Positions 36,014 through 46,198 of a DNA stretch of 64,000 nt are shown piece after piece. Source of the stretch: Bifidobacterium miconis (GTDB lineage Bacteria; Actinomycetota; Actinomycetes; Actinomycetales; Bifidobacteriaceae); NCBI RefSeq assembly GCF_019331735.1, contig NZ_JAHBBH010000005.1, positions 1 to 64,000 on the forward strand, given 5' to 3'. Both the position numbers and the translations under genes were made by a program. The notes beneath the pieces were generated by a model that was not told where the DNA came from, did not search any database, and saw nothing but the letters and a program-made list of their open reading frames with translations. The stretch's first letter is position 1. Each line of letters starts with the position of its first letter.

Positions 36014-39000
36014 ATGTTTCTGAAACCCGAACAGCAGCTCGAACGCTGCAAGCGCGTCCTGCGCCAGCGCGTCAACCCGCACATCCACCCGCCGGTCGCG
36101 CGCCTTACGGTCGAGGCGTTCGACATTCCCGGCGAGCCCATGCCGTCCGGCGAATTCTTCGCCAAGCTCGAGCGCGGCGAGATCGCGTTCAAACCGTTCG
36201 AACTCGGCCATGAATGGGGCACCACCTGGGGCACCGTCTGGTTCCGTCTGACCGGCCGGGTGCCCGCCGGCTACCCGAAGCACGGCGAGGCGCTCGAACT
36301 CATCCTCGACCTCGGCTGGTACGAGCACTCCTGCGGCGGCCACATCGAAGGCCTCGTCTACCGGCCCGACGGCACCGCGCTCAAGGCCGTGCACCCGCTC
36401 AACATCTGGGTGCCGTTCATGGACGCCGACGGCACCGCGCACACGCCCGTCGCCGAAGACGGCACGTTCACCCTCTACCTCGAGGCGGCCAGCAACCCGC
36501 TGCTGCTCGGCGTGCCGCCGTTCATCGAGACCGAACTCGGCGAGAAGGCCACCGGCGAGCCCGACGAACCGTACGTGTTCCGCGCCGCCGACCTGACCTC
36601 GTTCAACCGCGAACTCGACGAATACCGCATCGACCTCGACGTCGCCTGCCAGCTCATGGAACTCGCCGACAAGTCGTCGCCGCGCTACTGGCAGCTCGCC
36701 AAGGCGCTCCAGCGCTCGCTCAACGCCTACGACGAGCGCGACATCGACGGCACCGTCGAGACGGCCCGCGCCGAACTCGCCGGCGTGCTCGCCAAGCCGG
36801 CCAACGCGTCCGCCATGCAGGTGAGCGCCGTCGGCCACGCGCACATCGACTCCGCCTGGCTGTGGCCGGTGCGCGAGACGCGCCGCAAGGTCGCCCGCAC
36901 GGTCTCCAATGCGCTCGCGCTCATGGACGCCGATCCCGACTTCAAGTACGCGATGAGCTCCGCCCAGCAGTACACATGGCTCGAAGAGGACCATCCGGAC
37001 ATCTTCGCCCGCATGCTCGAACGCATCCGGGAGGGCCGGTTCATTCCGGTCGGTGGCATGTGGGTCGAGGCCGACGGCATGCTGCCCGGCGGCGAGTCGC
37101 TCATCCGCCAGGTCTCCTATGGCAAGCGCTACTTCAGGGAGAAGCTCGGCGTCGAGCCCAAGGGCATCTGGCTGCCCGACAGCTTCGGCTACACGGGCGC
37201 CTGGCCGCAGATCGCCCGCCGCGCCGGCTACGAGTGGTTCCTGACCCAAAAGATCTCGTGGAACGACACCACCAAGTTCCCGCACCACTCGTTCCTGTGG
37301 CGCGGCATCGACGGCACGCCGATCTTCACGCACTTCCCGCCGTCCGACACGTACGCCGCATGGTGCAAGGTGCAGGAGCTCGACTATGCGGAGAAGAACT
37401 TCCAGGACAAGGACCTCGCCGACCGTTCGCTGCTGCTCTTCGGCTTCGGCGACGGCGGCGGCGGCCCCACGCGCGACATGATGGACCACCTGCACCGCTA
37501 CGAGAACCTCGAAGGCGTCTCGCGCGTGAGCGTCGAAGGCCCGAACGAGTTCTTCTCCAAGGCGCGCACGCAGCTCGAGGCGAACGCCGGCGAGGAAATG
37601 CCCGAATACCAGGGCGAGCTGTACCTCGAACTGCACCGCGGCACGCTCACCTCGCAGCAGGACATGAAGCGCGGCTGCCGCGCGGAGGAATCGCTGCTGC
37701 GCACGGTCGAATACCTCGGCGCCGCCGCGTCGCTCGCCGATCCCGCCTACGAGTATCCGCGCGAGGAGATGGACCGCATCTGGAAGACGCTGCTGCTCAA
37801 CCAGTTCCACGACATCCTGCCCGGCTCCGGCATCTCGTGGGTGCACCGCGAAGCCCGCGAGGACTACGCGCGCGACCTGAAGCGTCTCGCCGAGATCGCC
37901 GCCGACGCGTGCGCCGCCCTGCGCCGCGCCGATCCGAACGCCGACGTGCTGCGCGAGGCGCGCATCAGCCAGTATCGCGCCGACGGCTCGTCATGGCGCG
38001 TGCTGCCGGCCGACCGCGTCGCCTCCCGCGCCGACGGCACGGACGCCGCGCTCGGCCCGGCGACGGTCGAAACGCTCGCCGACGGCCGCGTGCGCATCGC
38101 CAACGGACGTCTGAGCGCGACGATCGAAGCGGACGGCACCGTCTCGTCGCTGACCGACGAGGCGCACGGCCGCGAGCTCGTGCCGGCCGGCGCCGCGCTC
38201 GGCCGCTACGAGCTCATGAAGGACGAGCCGGCCGTGTGGGACGCATGGGAGATCGAACGCGAGTCGCTGCTCATGGGCCGCGGGCTGTGCGGCCGTCTGG
38301 CCGGCGCGCGCGTCGACGAATCCGGCGCCGCGATCGTCGACGTGCAGACCGCCGACGGCGAGACCGTGATCGACACGACGATCACGCTCCGTCCGGGCGC
38401 CGCGCAGCTCGACTTCCACGCGGACATCGACTGGCACGAGCGCGAACGCTTCCTCAAGGTCGACCTGCCGCTCGCCGTCACCGCCGAACGCGCCACCTAC
38501 GACTGCCAGTACGGTCTGGTCACGCGCCCGATCGTCAAGAACAGCGCGTCCGACGAAGCCAAGTTCGAAAGCTGCACCAACCGGTTCGCGATCATCGCCG
38601 AACCGAACTACGCGGCCGCCGTCGTCAACGGCTCGATCTACGGCTCCGACGCCGCGCCGATCGCCGGCAACGGTCCGCTCGGCGCAGGACGCGGCACCAT
38701 GTTCCGCCTGTCGCTGCTGTCCGCGCCCACCTATCCCGACCCGCGCACCGACATCGGCCGCCACGCGTTCGACTGGGCCGTCGTGCCCGGCGCGACGCTC
38801 GACGGCACGATCGACGCGGCCTGCGCGATGAACGCGCCCGTGCTGCACGACGCGCCCGCGATCGACCCGCTCGTCTCGATCGACGCGACCGACGGCACCG
38901 CGGTGCTCGACTGGGTCAAGCTCGCCGACGACGGATCGGGCGACCTGATCGCGCGCGTGTACGAAACCGCCGGCGGACACGCGACCGCGCGGCTGCATGT

Positions 39001-39169
39001 CGCCGACGGGCTGCGCGGCGCGACCGTGCGCGAAACCGGCGTGCTCGAGGACAACGCGCTCGCCGACGACCTGCCCGTCGCGCTTGCCGGCGAGGCAGAA
39101 CAGCAGGCCGACGGGGCGACGCTCAGGCTCGGCCCGTTCCAGCTGGCCACGTTGCGCATCGCGCGATAG
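36014..39169 (+). CDS. Alpha-mannosidase, GH38 (first copy)
   Basis: A 1051-residue cytoplasmic GH38 enzyme (no signal peptide) that removes alpha-linked mannose from N-glycan fragments. The order is an N-terminal lectin-like domain (about 1-260), the GH38 catalytic domain with zinc ligands H277 and D279 in HIDSAWLWP, the nucleophile and zinc ligand D389 in WLPDSFGYTG, a middle helical domain with NQFHDILPGS, and beta-rich C-terminal domains. It heads the locus under a LacI-type operator. The distance from AAGGGGAG (35991-35998) to the ATG is long (15 bases). It is closest to the second copy next door (same catalytic numbering); linkage preference (alpha-1,2/1,3/1,6) cannot be read from sequence. 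Confidence 0.93.
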   Translation: MFLKPEQQLERCKRVLRQRVNPHIHPPVARLTVEAFDIPGEPMPSGEFFAKLERGEIAFKPFELGHEWGTTWGTVWFRLTGRVPAGYPKHGEALELILDLGWYEHSCGGHIEGLVYRPDGTALKAVHPLNIWVPFMDADGTAHTPVAEDGTFTLYLEAASNPLLLGVPPFIETELGEKATGEPDEPYVFRAADLTSFNRELDEYRIDLDVACQLMELADKSSPRYWQLAKALQRSLNAYDERDIDGTVETARAELAGVLAKPANASAMQVSAVGHAHIDSAWLWPVRETRRKVARTVSNALALMDADPDFKYAMSSAQQYTWLEEDHPDIFARMLERIREGRFIPVGGMWVEADGMLPGGESLIRQVSYGKRYFREKLGVEPKGIWLPDSFGYTGAWPQIARRAGYEWFLTQKISWNDTTKFPHHSFLWRGIDGTPIFTHFPPSDTYAAWCKVQELDYAEKNFQDKDLADRSLLLFGFGDGGGGPTRDMMDHLHRYENLEGVSRVSVEGPNEFFSKARTQLEANAGEEMPEYQGELYLELHRGTLTSQQDMKRGCRAEESLLRTVEYLGAAASLADPAYEYPREEMDRIWKTLLLNQFHDILPGSGISWVHREAREDYARDLKRLAEIAADACAALRRADPNADVLREARISQYRADGSSWRVLPADRVASRADGTDAALGPATVETLADGRVRIANGRLSATIEADGTVSSLTDEAHGRELVPAGAALGRYELMKDEPAVWDAWEIERESLLMGRGLCGRLAGARVDESGAAIVDVQTADGETVIDTTITLRPGAAQLDFHADIDWHERERFLKVDLPLAVTAERATYDCQYGLVTRPIVKNSASDEAKFESCTNRFAIIAEPNYAAAVVNGSIYGSDAAPIAGNGPLGAGRGTMFRLSLLSAPTYPDPRTDIGRHAFDWAVVPGATLDGTIDAACAMNAPVLHDAPAIDPLVSIDATDGTAVLDWVKLADDGSGDLIARVYETAGGHATARLHVADGLRGATVRETGVLEDNALADDLPVALAGEAEQQADGATLRLGPFQLATLRIAR

Positions 39170-39318
39170 ACGGCACGCCGTCCGCCCGCACGACGGGCGG
39201 CATCAACCCGACGTCGTCCCGACTTCCCGAACCGGGGGAGCGGGACGATGGCCGCCCCCAGCCGGGCATCAACCAACGTCAACCAACACAACACCATCAG
39301 CAAAGGAGCCGAAACTCA

Positions 39319-42300
39319 ATGTTTCTCCTGCCCAACCAGCAGCTCGACCGCTGCGACCGCGTGATGTGGCAGCGCGTCGAACCGCACATCCACACCACCC
39401 TGTCGTCCTGCACGCTGCGCTCGCACGACAACCCCGGCGAACCCGTGCCCTCCGGCGAATTCCTCGCGAAAGTGCGCGCCGGCGAAGTCGAATTCAAGCC
39501 GTTCGCCATCCCCGGCACGTGGGGTACCACCTGGGGCACCACGTGGTTCGAAGTGACCGGTCGCATCGACCGCGAGGCCACCAAGGGCCGCAAGGTCGAA
39601 CTCATGGTCGACCTCGGCTGGCTCGGCCATCGCGGCCCGGGCTTCCAGTCCGAAGGCCTCGTCTACCGCGCCGACGGCACCGCCATCAAGTCCGCCAACC
39701 CGAAGAACCACTGGATCCCGCTCGTCTACGCCGACGGCACCAGCACCGTCGACCTCGACGGGGACGGCAACTTCACCGTCTACATCGAAGCGGCCGCCAA
39801 CCCGTTCGTCGAAGGCCCCACCCCGTTCTCGCCCACCGAGCTCGGCGAAGGCCCGACCGGCAAGGTCGACTTCCCGTACACGCTGAGCCGCATGGACGTC
39901 ACCGTGTTCAACGAGGACGTGTTCGCCTACTACATGGACCTCGAAACCGTCGAGTCGCTCATGCGCGAGCTCAAGGACGACGACCCGCGCTACTGGCAGC
40001 TCGCCAAGGCGCTCCAGCGTTCGCTCAACGCCTACGAGGAGCGCGACATCGACGGCACGCTTCCCGCGGCCCGCGGGGAACTGGCCGGCGTGCTGGCGGA
40101 ACACGCGTCGTCCAGCGCGATCAACCACATCGCCATCGGCCACGCGCACATCGACTCCGCATGGCTGTGGCCGGTGCGCGAGACGCGCCGCAAGGTCGCC
40201 CGCACCGTCTCCAACGTGCTCGCGCTCATGGACGAGGATCCGGACTTCAAGTACGCGATGAGCTCCGCCCAGCAGTACGAGTGGCTCGAAGCCGAGCATC
40301 CGGACCTGTTCCGCCGCATGATGGAACGGGTCAAGGAAGGCCGGTTCATTCCGGTCGGCGGCATGTGGGTCGAATCCGACAACATGATCCCCGCCGGCGA
40401 ATCGCTCGTGCGCCAGATCACGTTCGGCCGCCGCTACTTCAAGGAGCACCTCGGCGTCGAGCCCCGCGGCGTGTGGCTGCCCGACAGCTTCGGCTACACC
40501 GGCTCGTGGCCGCAGATCGCCCGCCGCGCCGGCTTCGACTGGTTCCTCACGCAGAAGATCTCGTGGAACGACTGCACCAAGTTCCCGCACCACTCGTTCA
40601 TGTGGGAGGGTGTCGACGGCACGCGCATCCTCACGCACTTCCCGCCGTCCGACACGTACTGCTCGTCCATGAGCATGCACGAGCTCATGTACTCGCAGCG
40701 CAACTTCCTCGACAAGGACCTGTCGCGCAACGCGATCCTGCTCTACGGCTTCGGCGACGGCGGTGGCGGCCCCACCCGCGAGATGACCGCGCGCATCCGC
40801 CGCGACCGCGACCTCGCCGGTGCCCCGAAGATCGACTTCGGCACCCCGGACGAGCTGTTCGACCGCGTGCGCAAGGACATCGTCGACGACGCGCGCGGCG
40901 AAACCCCGGTGTTCAAGGGCGAGCTGTACCTCGAACTGCACCGCGGCACGCTCACCGCCCAGCAGGACATGAAGCGTGGTTGCCGGGGCGAGGAAGCCAT
41001 GCTGCGCGTCACGGAATACCTGTGCGCCGCGGCCCGCATCAAGAATCCGGACTACGTCTACCCGCGCGAGGAGATGGACCGGATCTGGAAGACGCTGCTG
41101 CTCAACCAGTTCCACGACATCCTGCCCGGCTCCGCGATCGCATGGGTGCACCGCCAGGCGCGCGCCGAATACGCGCGCGACATCGCCCGGCTGCGCGAGA
41201 TCGCCCTCGAGGCCGGCGCGGCGATCGCCGCCGTCGAACCGGGCGATGGGACCGTTGCGGACGCGGTGATCACCCCGTACTCGCGTGAGGCGTGCGACGC
41301 GTGGACCGTGCGCTCCGCGGCCGTCGTTTCCGGACTCGCCGATGCGAATGCGATGACCGCCGCGGCGAACGCCGCGGTAAGCGTGACGCGCGACGGCGAG
41401 GCGACCGTGCTCGACAACGGCCTGCTGCGCGTGCGCGTCGAGGCCGACGGCACCGTCTCGTCGATGGTCGACCTCGCCTCGCGGCGCGAACTTGTGCCCG
41501 CCGGCACGCGACTCGGCCGCTACGAGCTGCTCAAGGACGAACCGTTCCACTGGGACGCCTGGGACATCCAGCGCGACGCGTTCCTCACCGCGAACGGACT
41601 CGACGACGCCGCGGTCGAAGGCGCGGAGACCACGGCCGACGGCAGCGCGATCGTCAGCGTCCTCACCAAGGCGCCGAACGTCGCGATCCGCACGCGCATC
41701 ACGCTGCGTCCCGGCGCGAACACGCTCGACTTCAACGCCGACGTGGACTGGCGCACCGCCGAACAGTTCCTCAAGGTCGACGTGCCCGTCTCGGTGCAGG
41801 CCGTCAACGCGCAGTACGAATGCCAGTACGGCATGGTCGAGCGCCCGATCAACAAGAACACGCGCTCCGACGACGCCAAGTTTGAAAGCTGCACGCACCG
41901 CTTCGTGCGCATCGCCGACTCCGGCTACGCGGCCGCCGTCGTCAACGCGTCCACGTACGGCTCCGACGTGAGCCCCATCCACGAGGACGCGGCCCGCGGC
42001 ACCGGCCGCGGCACGATGGTCCGTCTGTCGCTGCTCTCCGCGCCGCTCTACCCGGACCCGCGCACCGATCAGGGCGAGCATGCGTTCGCGTGGAGCGTGG
42101 TCGCCGACGCGCGCATGGACGCCGTGCTCGCCGAGGCGTCGCGCCTCAACAGCCCGGTCGTGGGCGAACTGCCCGCGGTCGCGCCGCTCGTGTCGCTGGC
42201 CGACGTGACCGGCGCGCCGGTGCTCGATTGGGTCAAGCTTGCCGACGACGGCTCCGACGATATCGTCGTGCGCCTGTACGAGGCCGCCGGCGGCAACGCC

Positions 42301-42489
42301 ACGGCCACGCTGCGGCTTGACGGCGCGCTCGCCGGCGCGAGCGTCGAGGAAGTGACGCTGATGGAGGAACCGGGTCTGCCGGCCGAGCTGCCGCGCGCGC
42401 TCGCCGCCGGCGACGGTCCGGTGCCGGCCGAGGGCGCGGCGATCGCGCTCGCCCCGTTCCAGCTGGCCACGCTGCGCCTCCGCCGCTAG
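39319..42489 (+). CDS. Alpha-mannosidase, GH38 (second copy)
   Basis: A 1056-residue GH38 enzyme aligned nearly residue for residue with the first copy: zinc ligands H277 and D279, nucleophile D389, and the same start pattern MFL-P-QQL-RC. Differences concentrate in the substrate loops after HFPPSDTY (SSMSMHELMYSQRN versus AAWCKVQELDYAEKN), so a different mannosidic linkage is likely (inference). Cytoplasmic. It has its own AAAGGAG ribosome site, and the 149-base gap before it contains only a short GC-rich hairpin near 39180-39200, so it is probably co-transcribed with the first copy. It is followed by a three-hairpin array. Confidence 0.93.
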   Translation: MFLLPNQQLDRCDRVMWQRVEPHIHTTLSSCTLRSHDNPGEPVPSGEFLAKVRAGEVEFKPFAIPGTWGTTWGTTWFEVTGRIDREATKGRKVELMVDLGWLGHRGPGFQSEGLVYRADGTAIKSANPKNHWIPLVYADGTSTVDLDGDGNFTVYIEAAANPFVEGPTPFSPTELGEGPTGKVDFPYTLSRMDVTVFNEDVFAYYMDLETVESLMRELKDDDPRYWQLAKALQRSLNAYEERDIDGTLPAARGELAGVLAEHASSSAINHIAIGHAHIDSAWLWPVRETRRKVARTVSNVLALMDEDPDFKYAMSSAQQYEWLEAEHPDLFRRMMERVKEGRFIPVGGMWVESDNMIPAGESLVRQITFGRRYFKEHLGVEPRGVWLPDSFGYTGSWPQIARRAGFDWFLTQKISWNDCTKFPHHSFMWEGVDGTRILTHFPPSDTYCSSMSMHELMYSQRNFLDKDLSRNAILLYGFGDGGGGPTREMTARIRRDRDLAGAPKIDFGTPDELFDRVRKDIVDDARGETPVFKGELYLELHRGTLTAQQDMKRGCRGEEAMLRVTEYLCAAARIKNPDYVYPREEMDRIWKTLLLNQFHDILPGSAIAWVHRQARAEYARDIARLREIALEAGAAIAAVEPGDGTVADAVITPYSREACDAWTVRSAAVVSGLADANAMTAAANAAVSVTRDGEATVLDNGLLRVRVEADGTVSSMVDLASRRELVPAGTRLGRYELLKDEPFHWDAWDIQRDAFLTANGLDDAAVEGAETTADGSAIVSVLTKAPNVAIRTRITLRPGANTLDFNADVDWRTAEQFLKVDVPVSVQAVNAQYECQYGMVERPINKNTRSDDAKFESCTHRFVRIADSGYAAAVVNASTYGSDVSPIHEDAARGTGRGTMVRLSLLSAPLYPDPRTDQGEHAFAWSVVADARMDAVLAEASRLNSPVVGELPAVAPLVSLADVTGAPVLDWVKLADDGSDDIVVRLYEAAGGNATATLRLDGALAGASVEEVTLMEEPGLPAELPRALAAGDGPVPAEGAAIALAPFQLATLRLRR

Positions 42490-42757
42490 TTTTGCAGTGG
42501 ATGGTCTTTAGGGCTCTCCCTCTCGAACTGAAGAGAGAGGGAGAGCCCTTGGCGTATTGGAGAGAGAGGAGAGAGCGGGTTCCCGCGCAGGCATGGCGGT
42601 TTTCGCTCGCCGATGGTCGTGTCGGCGAGCGAAAACCGCCATCGGCGTGGATGGGACCGATCGCGTGGCGGAAATGGCTCGCTGAGGGTACCCTCAGCGA
42701 GCCATTTCCGCCACGCGGGGAACGACACGCCGTAGGACGACACGCGGGGGAGCTGGT
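42490..42757. other. Gene-free stretch holding three tandem long hairpins
   Basis: Three separate inverted repeats lie in series: 42510-42524 with 42535-42549 (15-bp stem, purine/pyrimidine-rich); 42593-42613 with 42622-42642 (21 bp, loop of 8); and 42662-42689 with 42690-42717 (28-bp perfect palindrome, no spacer). They end transcription of the first mannosidase pair and isolate the next promoter. No coding potential is seen. Confidence 0.85.
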
Positions 42758-42846
42758 TTGCAAACGCGCAACGGTCGTGTTATTCTCTAACTAAATCGCT
42801 TTAGTAACCGGCGATAGACCACGATGGTCTACTAAATCGCTTTAGT
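42758..42846 (+). promoter_or_regulatory. Promoter with two LacI-type operators before the third mannosidase
   Basis: -35 TTGCAA (42758-42763), 17-bp spacer, -10 TATTCT (42781-42786). Two identical sites ACTAAATCGCTTTAGT lie at 42790-42805 and 42831-42846. The centre-to-centre distance is 41 bp, close to four helical turns, so cooperative binding on one DNA face is plausible. Confidence 0.85.
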
Positions 42847-42881
42847 CTCAGCGAAGAGCAGAACCACAACAGAGGAGAGCC

Positions 42882-45800
42882 ATGCTGCTGAAAGTCAATC
42901 GCGAGATCGACCGCTGCAAGCGCGTCATGCGCGAACGCGTCTGGCCGCACATCCACCGCACGCTGGCGCAGTGCACCGTCGGCGCCGTCATGAACCCGGG
43001 CGAGCCGGAGATGCCGGCCGCGTTCATCACCCGCGCCGTGTCCGGACAGGTCGACTTCAAGCCGCTCGCCGTCGGCGAGCCGTGGGGCACCTCCTGGGGC
43101 ACCACGTGGATGCGCGTCGAGGGCCAGCTGCCCACCGACCTGCCGGAAGGCCTGGCCATCGAACTCGTCTTCAACCTCGGCTGGCTCGAATGGCCGGTCG
43201 GCGGCCACATCGAGGCGCTGGCCTACCGCGCCGACGGCACCGTCATCAAGGCCCTGCACCCGCGCAACCACTGGATGCCGCTCGTCAAGGCCGACGGCAC
43301 GCGCGACGCGGTCGTCAACCCGGACGGCTCCTTCGTCATCTACGTCGAGGGCGCGTACAACCCGAACGTCCCGTCGTTCACCGTCACCGAACTGGGCACC
43401 AAGCCCACCGGCAAGGCCGACGAACGCTACGAGTTCGGCTCCATCGACATCGCCGCGCTCGACCAGGACATGTTCGACTACTGGGCCGACCTCGACGTGA
43501 TCACCGGATCGCTCGAGAACATGAGCGACGCCGACCCGCGCTACTGGAAGCTCGCCAAGGCCATGCAGCGCTCCATCAACCTGTGGGACGAGAAGGACTA
43601 CGCCACGCTCGCCCCGGCCCGCAAGGCCCTCGACAAGGTGATGGCCTCCCCGGCCAACGCCTCCGCGATGACCCTGACCGCGATGGGCCACTCCCACATC
43701 GACTCCGCATGGCTGTGGCCGGTGCGCGAAACCGAACGCAAGGTCGGCCGCACCGTCTCCAACGCCCTCGCCCTGATGGACATCGACCCGAACTTCACCT
43801 ACGTGATGAGCGCCGCCCAGCACTTCGCCTGGCTCGAGGAACGCCACCCCGACCTGTTCGAGCGCGTCAAGGCCCGCATCAAGGAAGGCCGCTTCATCCC
43901 GGTCGGCGGCATGTGGGTCGAATCCGACGGCACCATGCCGTGCGGCGAATCCCTCATCCGCCAGATCTCCTACGGCAAGCGCTACTTCAAGGAGAAGCTC
44001 GGCGTCGTCCCGAACGGCATCTGGCTGCCCGACAGCTTCGGCTACACCGGCGCCTGGCCGCAGATCGCCAAGCGCTCCGGCTATTCGTGGTTCCTCACCC
44101 AGAAGCTGTGCTGGAACGACACCACCCGCCTGCCGCACCACTCGTTCATGTGGGAGGGCGTCGACGGCTCGCAGATCTTCACGCACTTCCCGCCGGCCGA
44201 CAAGTACGATTCCGACATGTCCGGCCACGACATGGCGTACGTGCAGCGCAATTACAAGGACAAGGACACCTCCGACCGCGGCATCCTGCTGTTCGGCTAC
44301 GGCGACGGCGGCGGCGGCCCGATCCGCGAGATGGCGATGCGCGAGCACCGCTTCGAGAACTTCGAAGGCATGCCGAAGGTCGAGTACGGTACCCCGGACG
44401 ACTTCTTCGCCAAGGCCGAATCCGAGATGAAGGCCGAGGCCGGCGACGAAATGCCGCGATGGAAGGGCGAGTTCTACTTCGAGCTGCACCGCAAGACCCT
44501 CACCTCCCAGCAGGAGATGAAGCGCGGCTGCCGCAAGACCGAATCCGCGCTGCGCGCCGTCGAATACCTCGGCACGCTCGCCACCCTCGAGAACAAGGAC
44601 TACACGTTCCCGCAGGCCGAGATCGACCGCATCTGGAAGACGCTGCTGCTCAACCAGTTCCACGACATCCTGCCCGGCTCCGCGATCGAATGGGCGCACC
44701 GCGTCGCCCGCGAGGACTACGCCCGCGACCTCAAGCGCCTGCACGAGATCGCGCAGGAGGCCGTCGAGGCGCTCGCCGCCGCCAACCCGGACGCCGCGCG
44801 CATCGCCAAGGCCCGCATCAGCCAGTTCGCCGAGGTCGGCTCGTGGACGCCGGCCAGCGTGGACGCCGAAGGCGAGCCGGTCGCGATCGAGCGCCACGAC
44901 GACGGCACGGTCACGCTCGACAACGGCCTGCTACGCGCGCACGTCGCCGCCAACGGCACCGTCGACTCGCTCGTGGACCTCAAGACCGGCCGCGAAATGG
45001 TCGCCAAGGACGCCTCGCTCGGCCGCTACGAGATCCTCAAGGACGAGCCCGGCGTGTTCGACGCCTGGGACGTGGAGCGCGACGCGTTCCTGTGCGCCAC
45101 CCCGCTCGAGGACGGCACGATCGAATCGGTCGAGACCGCCGCCGACGGCTCCGCCGTGATCCGCACCGCGAACGCCTTCCGCACCGACCGCATCGCCACG
45201 ACGATCACCCTGCGCCCGGGCAAGAGCCAGCTCGACTTCCACGCGGACGTCGACTGGAACGTGCCCGAGAAGCTGCTCAAGGTCGACGTGCCGATGGCCC
45301 TGACCGCCACCCGCGCCCAGTACGAGTGCCAATACGGCCTCATCGAACGCCCGATCGTCAAGAACACCGAAGGCGACGAGGCGATGTTCGAAAGCTGCTC
45401 GCACCGCTTCGTGCGCATCCACGACTCGTCCTACGGCATCGGCGTGGCCAACGGCTCGACCTACGGCTCCGACGTGAACTCGCTGCGCGACCACGACGGC
45501 GCGATCGCCGGCACGATGGTCCGCCTCTCGCTCGTCGCCGCGCCGACCGCACCGGACCCGCGCACCGACATCGGCCGCCACGAGTTCGACTGGACCGTGC
45601 TGCCGTGCGCCGAAGTCGCGCCGCTCGTCGCCGCGGCCGGGGAGATCAACGCCCCGTTGATCGACGACATGCCCGCCATCGGCTCGCCGGTCACGATCGA
45701 GGCGACGGAAGGCACGCCGGTCATCGACTGGATCAAGCTCGCCGACGACGGCTCGGGCGACGTGATCGTCCGCCTGTACGAGGCGGCCGGAGCCAAGGCC

Positions 45801-45986
45801 GAAGCCACGCTGCACGCCGACGGCCCGCTCGCCGGCTGGCAGGTGCGCGAGACCAACACGCTCGAGCAGGACGAATCCTACGCGGACGAACCCGCCGGAC
45901 TCGTCGGCGGCAAGCAGGAGGCCGAAGGCGCCAAGCTCGCGCTCAAGCCGTTCCAGCTGACCACGCTGCGCCTGTCCCGCGACTAG
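42882..45986 (+). CDS. Alpha-mannosidase, GH38 (third, divergent copy)
   Basis: A 1034-residue cytoplasmic GH38 enzyme. Zinc ligands are H272 and D274 (SHIDSAWLWP) and the nucleophile is D384 (WLPDSFGYTG); NQFHDILPGS is kept. It differs more from the two upstream copies than they do from each other: start MLLKVNREIDRC, shorter N-terminal domain, and a substrate loop with HFPPADKYDSDMSGHD. This suggests it trims a different branch or linkage. GAGGAGAG lies before the ATG. It has its own repressed promoter and is followed after 212 bases by the transporter genes. Confidence 0.93.
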   Translation: MLLKVNREIDRCKRVMRERVWPHIHRTLAQCTVGAVMNPGEPEMPAAFITRAVSGQVDFKPLAVGEPWGTSWGTTWMRVEGQLPTDLPEGLAIELVFNLGWLEWPVGGHIEALAYRADGTVIKALHPRNHWMPLVKADGTRDAVVNPDGSFVIYVEGAYNPNVPSFTVTELGTKPTGKADERYEFGSIDIAALDQDMFDYWADLDVITGSLENMSDADPRYWKLAKAMQRSINLWDEKDYATLAPARKALDKVMASPANASAMTLTAMGHSHIDSAWLWPVRETERKVGRTVSNALALMDIDPNFTYVMSAAQHFAWLEERHPDLFERVKARIKEGRFIPVGGMWVESDGTMPCGESLIRQISYGKRYFKEKLGVVPNGIWLPDSFGYTGAWPQIAKRSGYSWFLTQKLCWNDTTRLPHHSFMWEGVDGSQIFTHFPPADKYDSDMSGHDMAYVQRNYKDKDTSDRGILLFGYGDGGGGPIREMAMREHRFENFEGMPKVEYGTPDDFFAKAESEMKAEAGDEMPRWKGEFYFELHRKTLTSQQEMKRGCRKTESALRAVEYLGTLATLENKDYTFPQAEIDRIWKTLLLNQFHDILPGSAIEWAHRVAREDYARDLKRLHEIAQEAVEALAAANPDAARIAKARISQFAEVGSWTPASVDAEGEPVAIERHDDGTVTLDNGLLRAHVAANGTVDSLVDLKTGREMVAKDASLGRYEILKDEPGVFDAWDVERDAFLCATPLEDGTIESVETAADGSAVIRTANAFRTDRIATTITLRPGKSQLDFHADVDWNVPEKLLKVDVPMALTATRAQYECQYGLIERPIVKNTEGDEAMFESCSHRFVRIHDSSYGIGVANGSTYGSDVNSLRDHDGAIAGTMVRLSLVAAPTAPDPRTDIGRHEFDWTVLPCAEVAPLVAAAGEINAPLIDDMPAIGSPVTIEATEGTPVIDWIKLADDGSGDVIVRLYEAAGAKAEATLHADGPLAGWQVRETNTLEQDESYADEPAGLVGGKQEAEGAKLALKPFQLTTLRLSRD

Positions 45987-46005
45987 TCCGCAGTATCCAA
46001 GATTT

Positions 46006-46039
46006 CGGTTCCGGGCCGCACACCGCCGGCCCGGAACCG
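46006..46039 (+). terminator. GC-rich hairpin between mannosidase 3 and the transporter
   Basis: A 12-bp perfect stem (CGGTTCCGGGCC / GGCCCGGAACCG) with a 10-base loop and no T tract. It probably lowers read-through or protects the RNA end rather than fully ending transcription, because no obvious promoter is seen before the transporter. Confidence 0.5.
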
Positions 46040-46198
46040 GCACAACCAACCAATCCAACCAACAACCACATAACTCAACATCAACCCGATCCGCGGCGCG
46101 TTTCGCCGCGGGTTTCACCCAACGCGGCCGTTTTCGGCCGCATCGCAACAAGCGTTTCGACGAAGAAACATCCAAAACAGGACAAAGGAGAACACCCC

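Noticed and set aside
39297-42081. Long minus-strand open frames across the GH38 genes
   Set aside because: They are shadows of GC-rich coding sequence without recognisable domains; the plus-strand frames carry full catalytic motifs.
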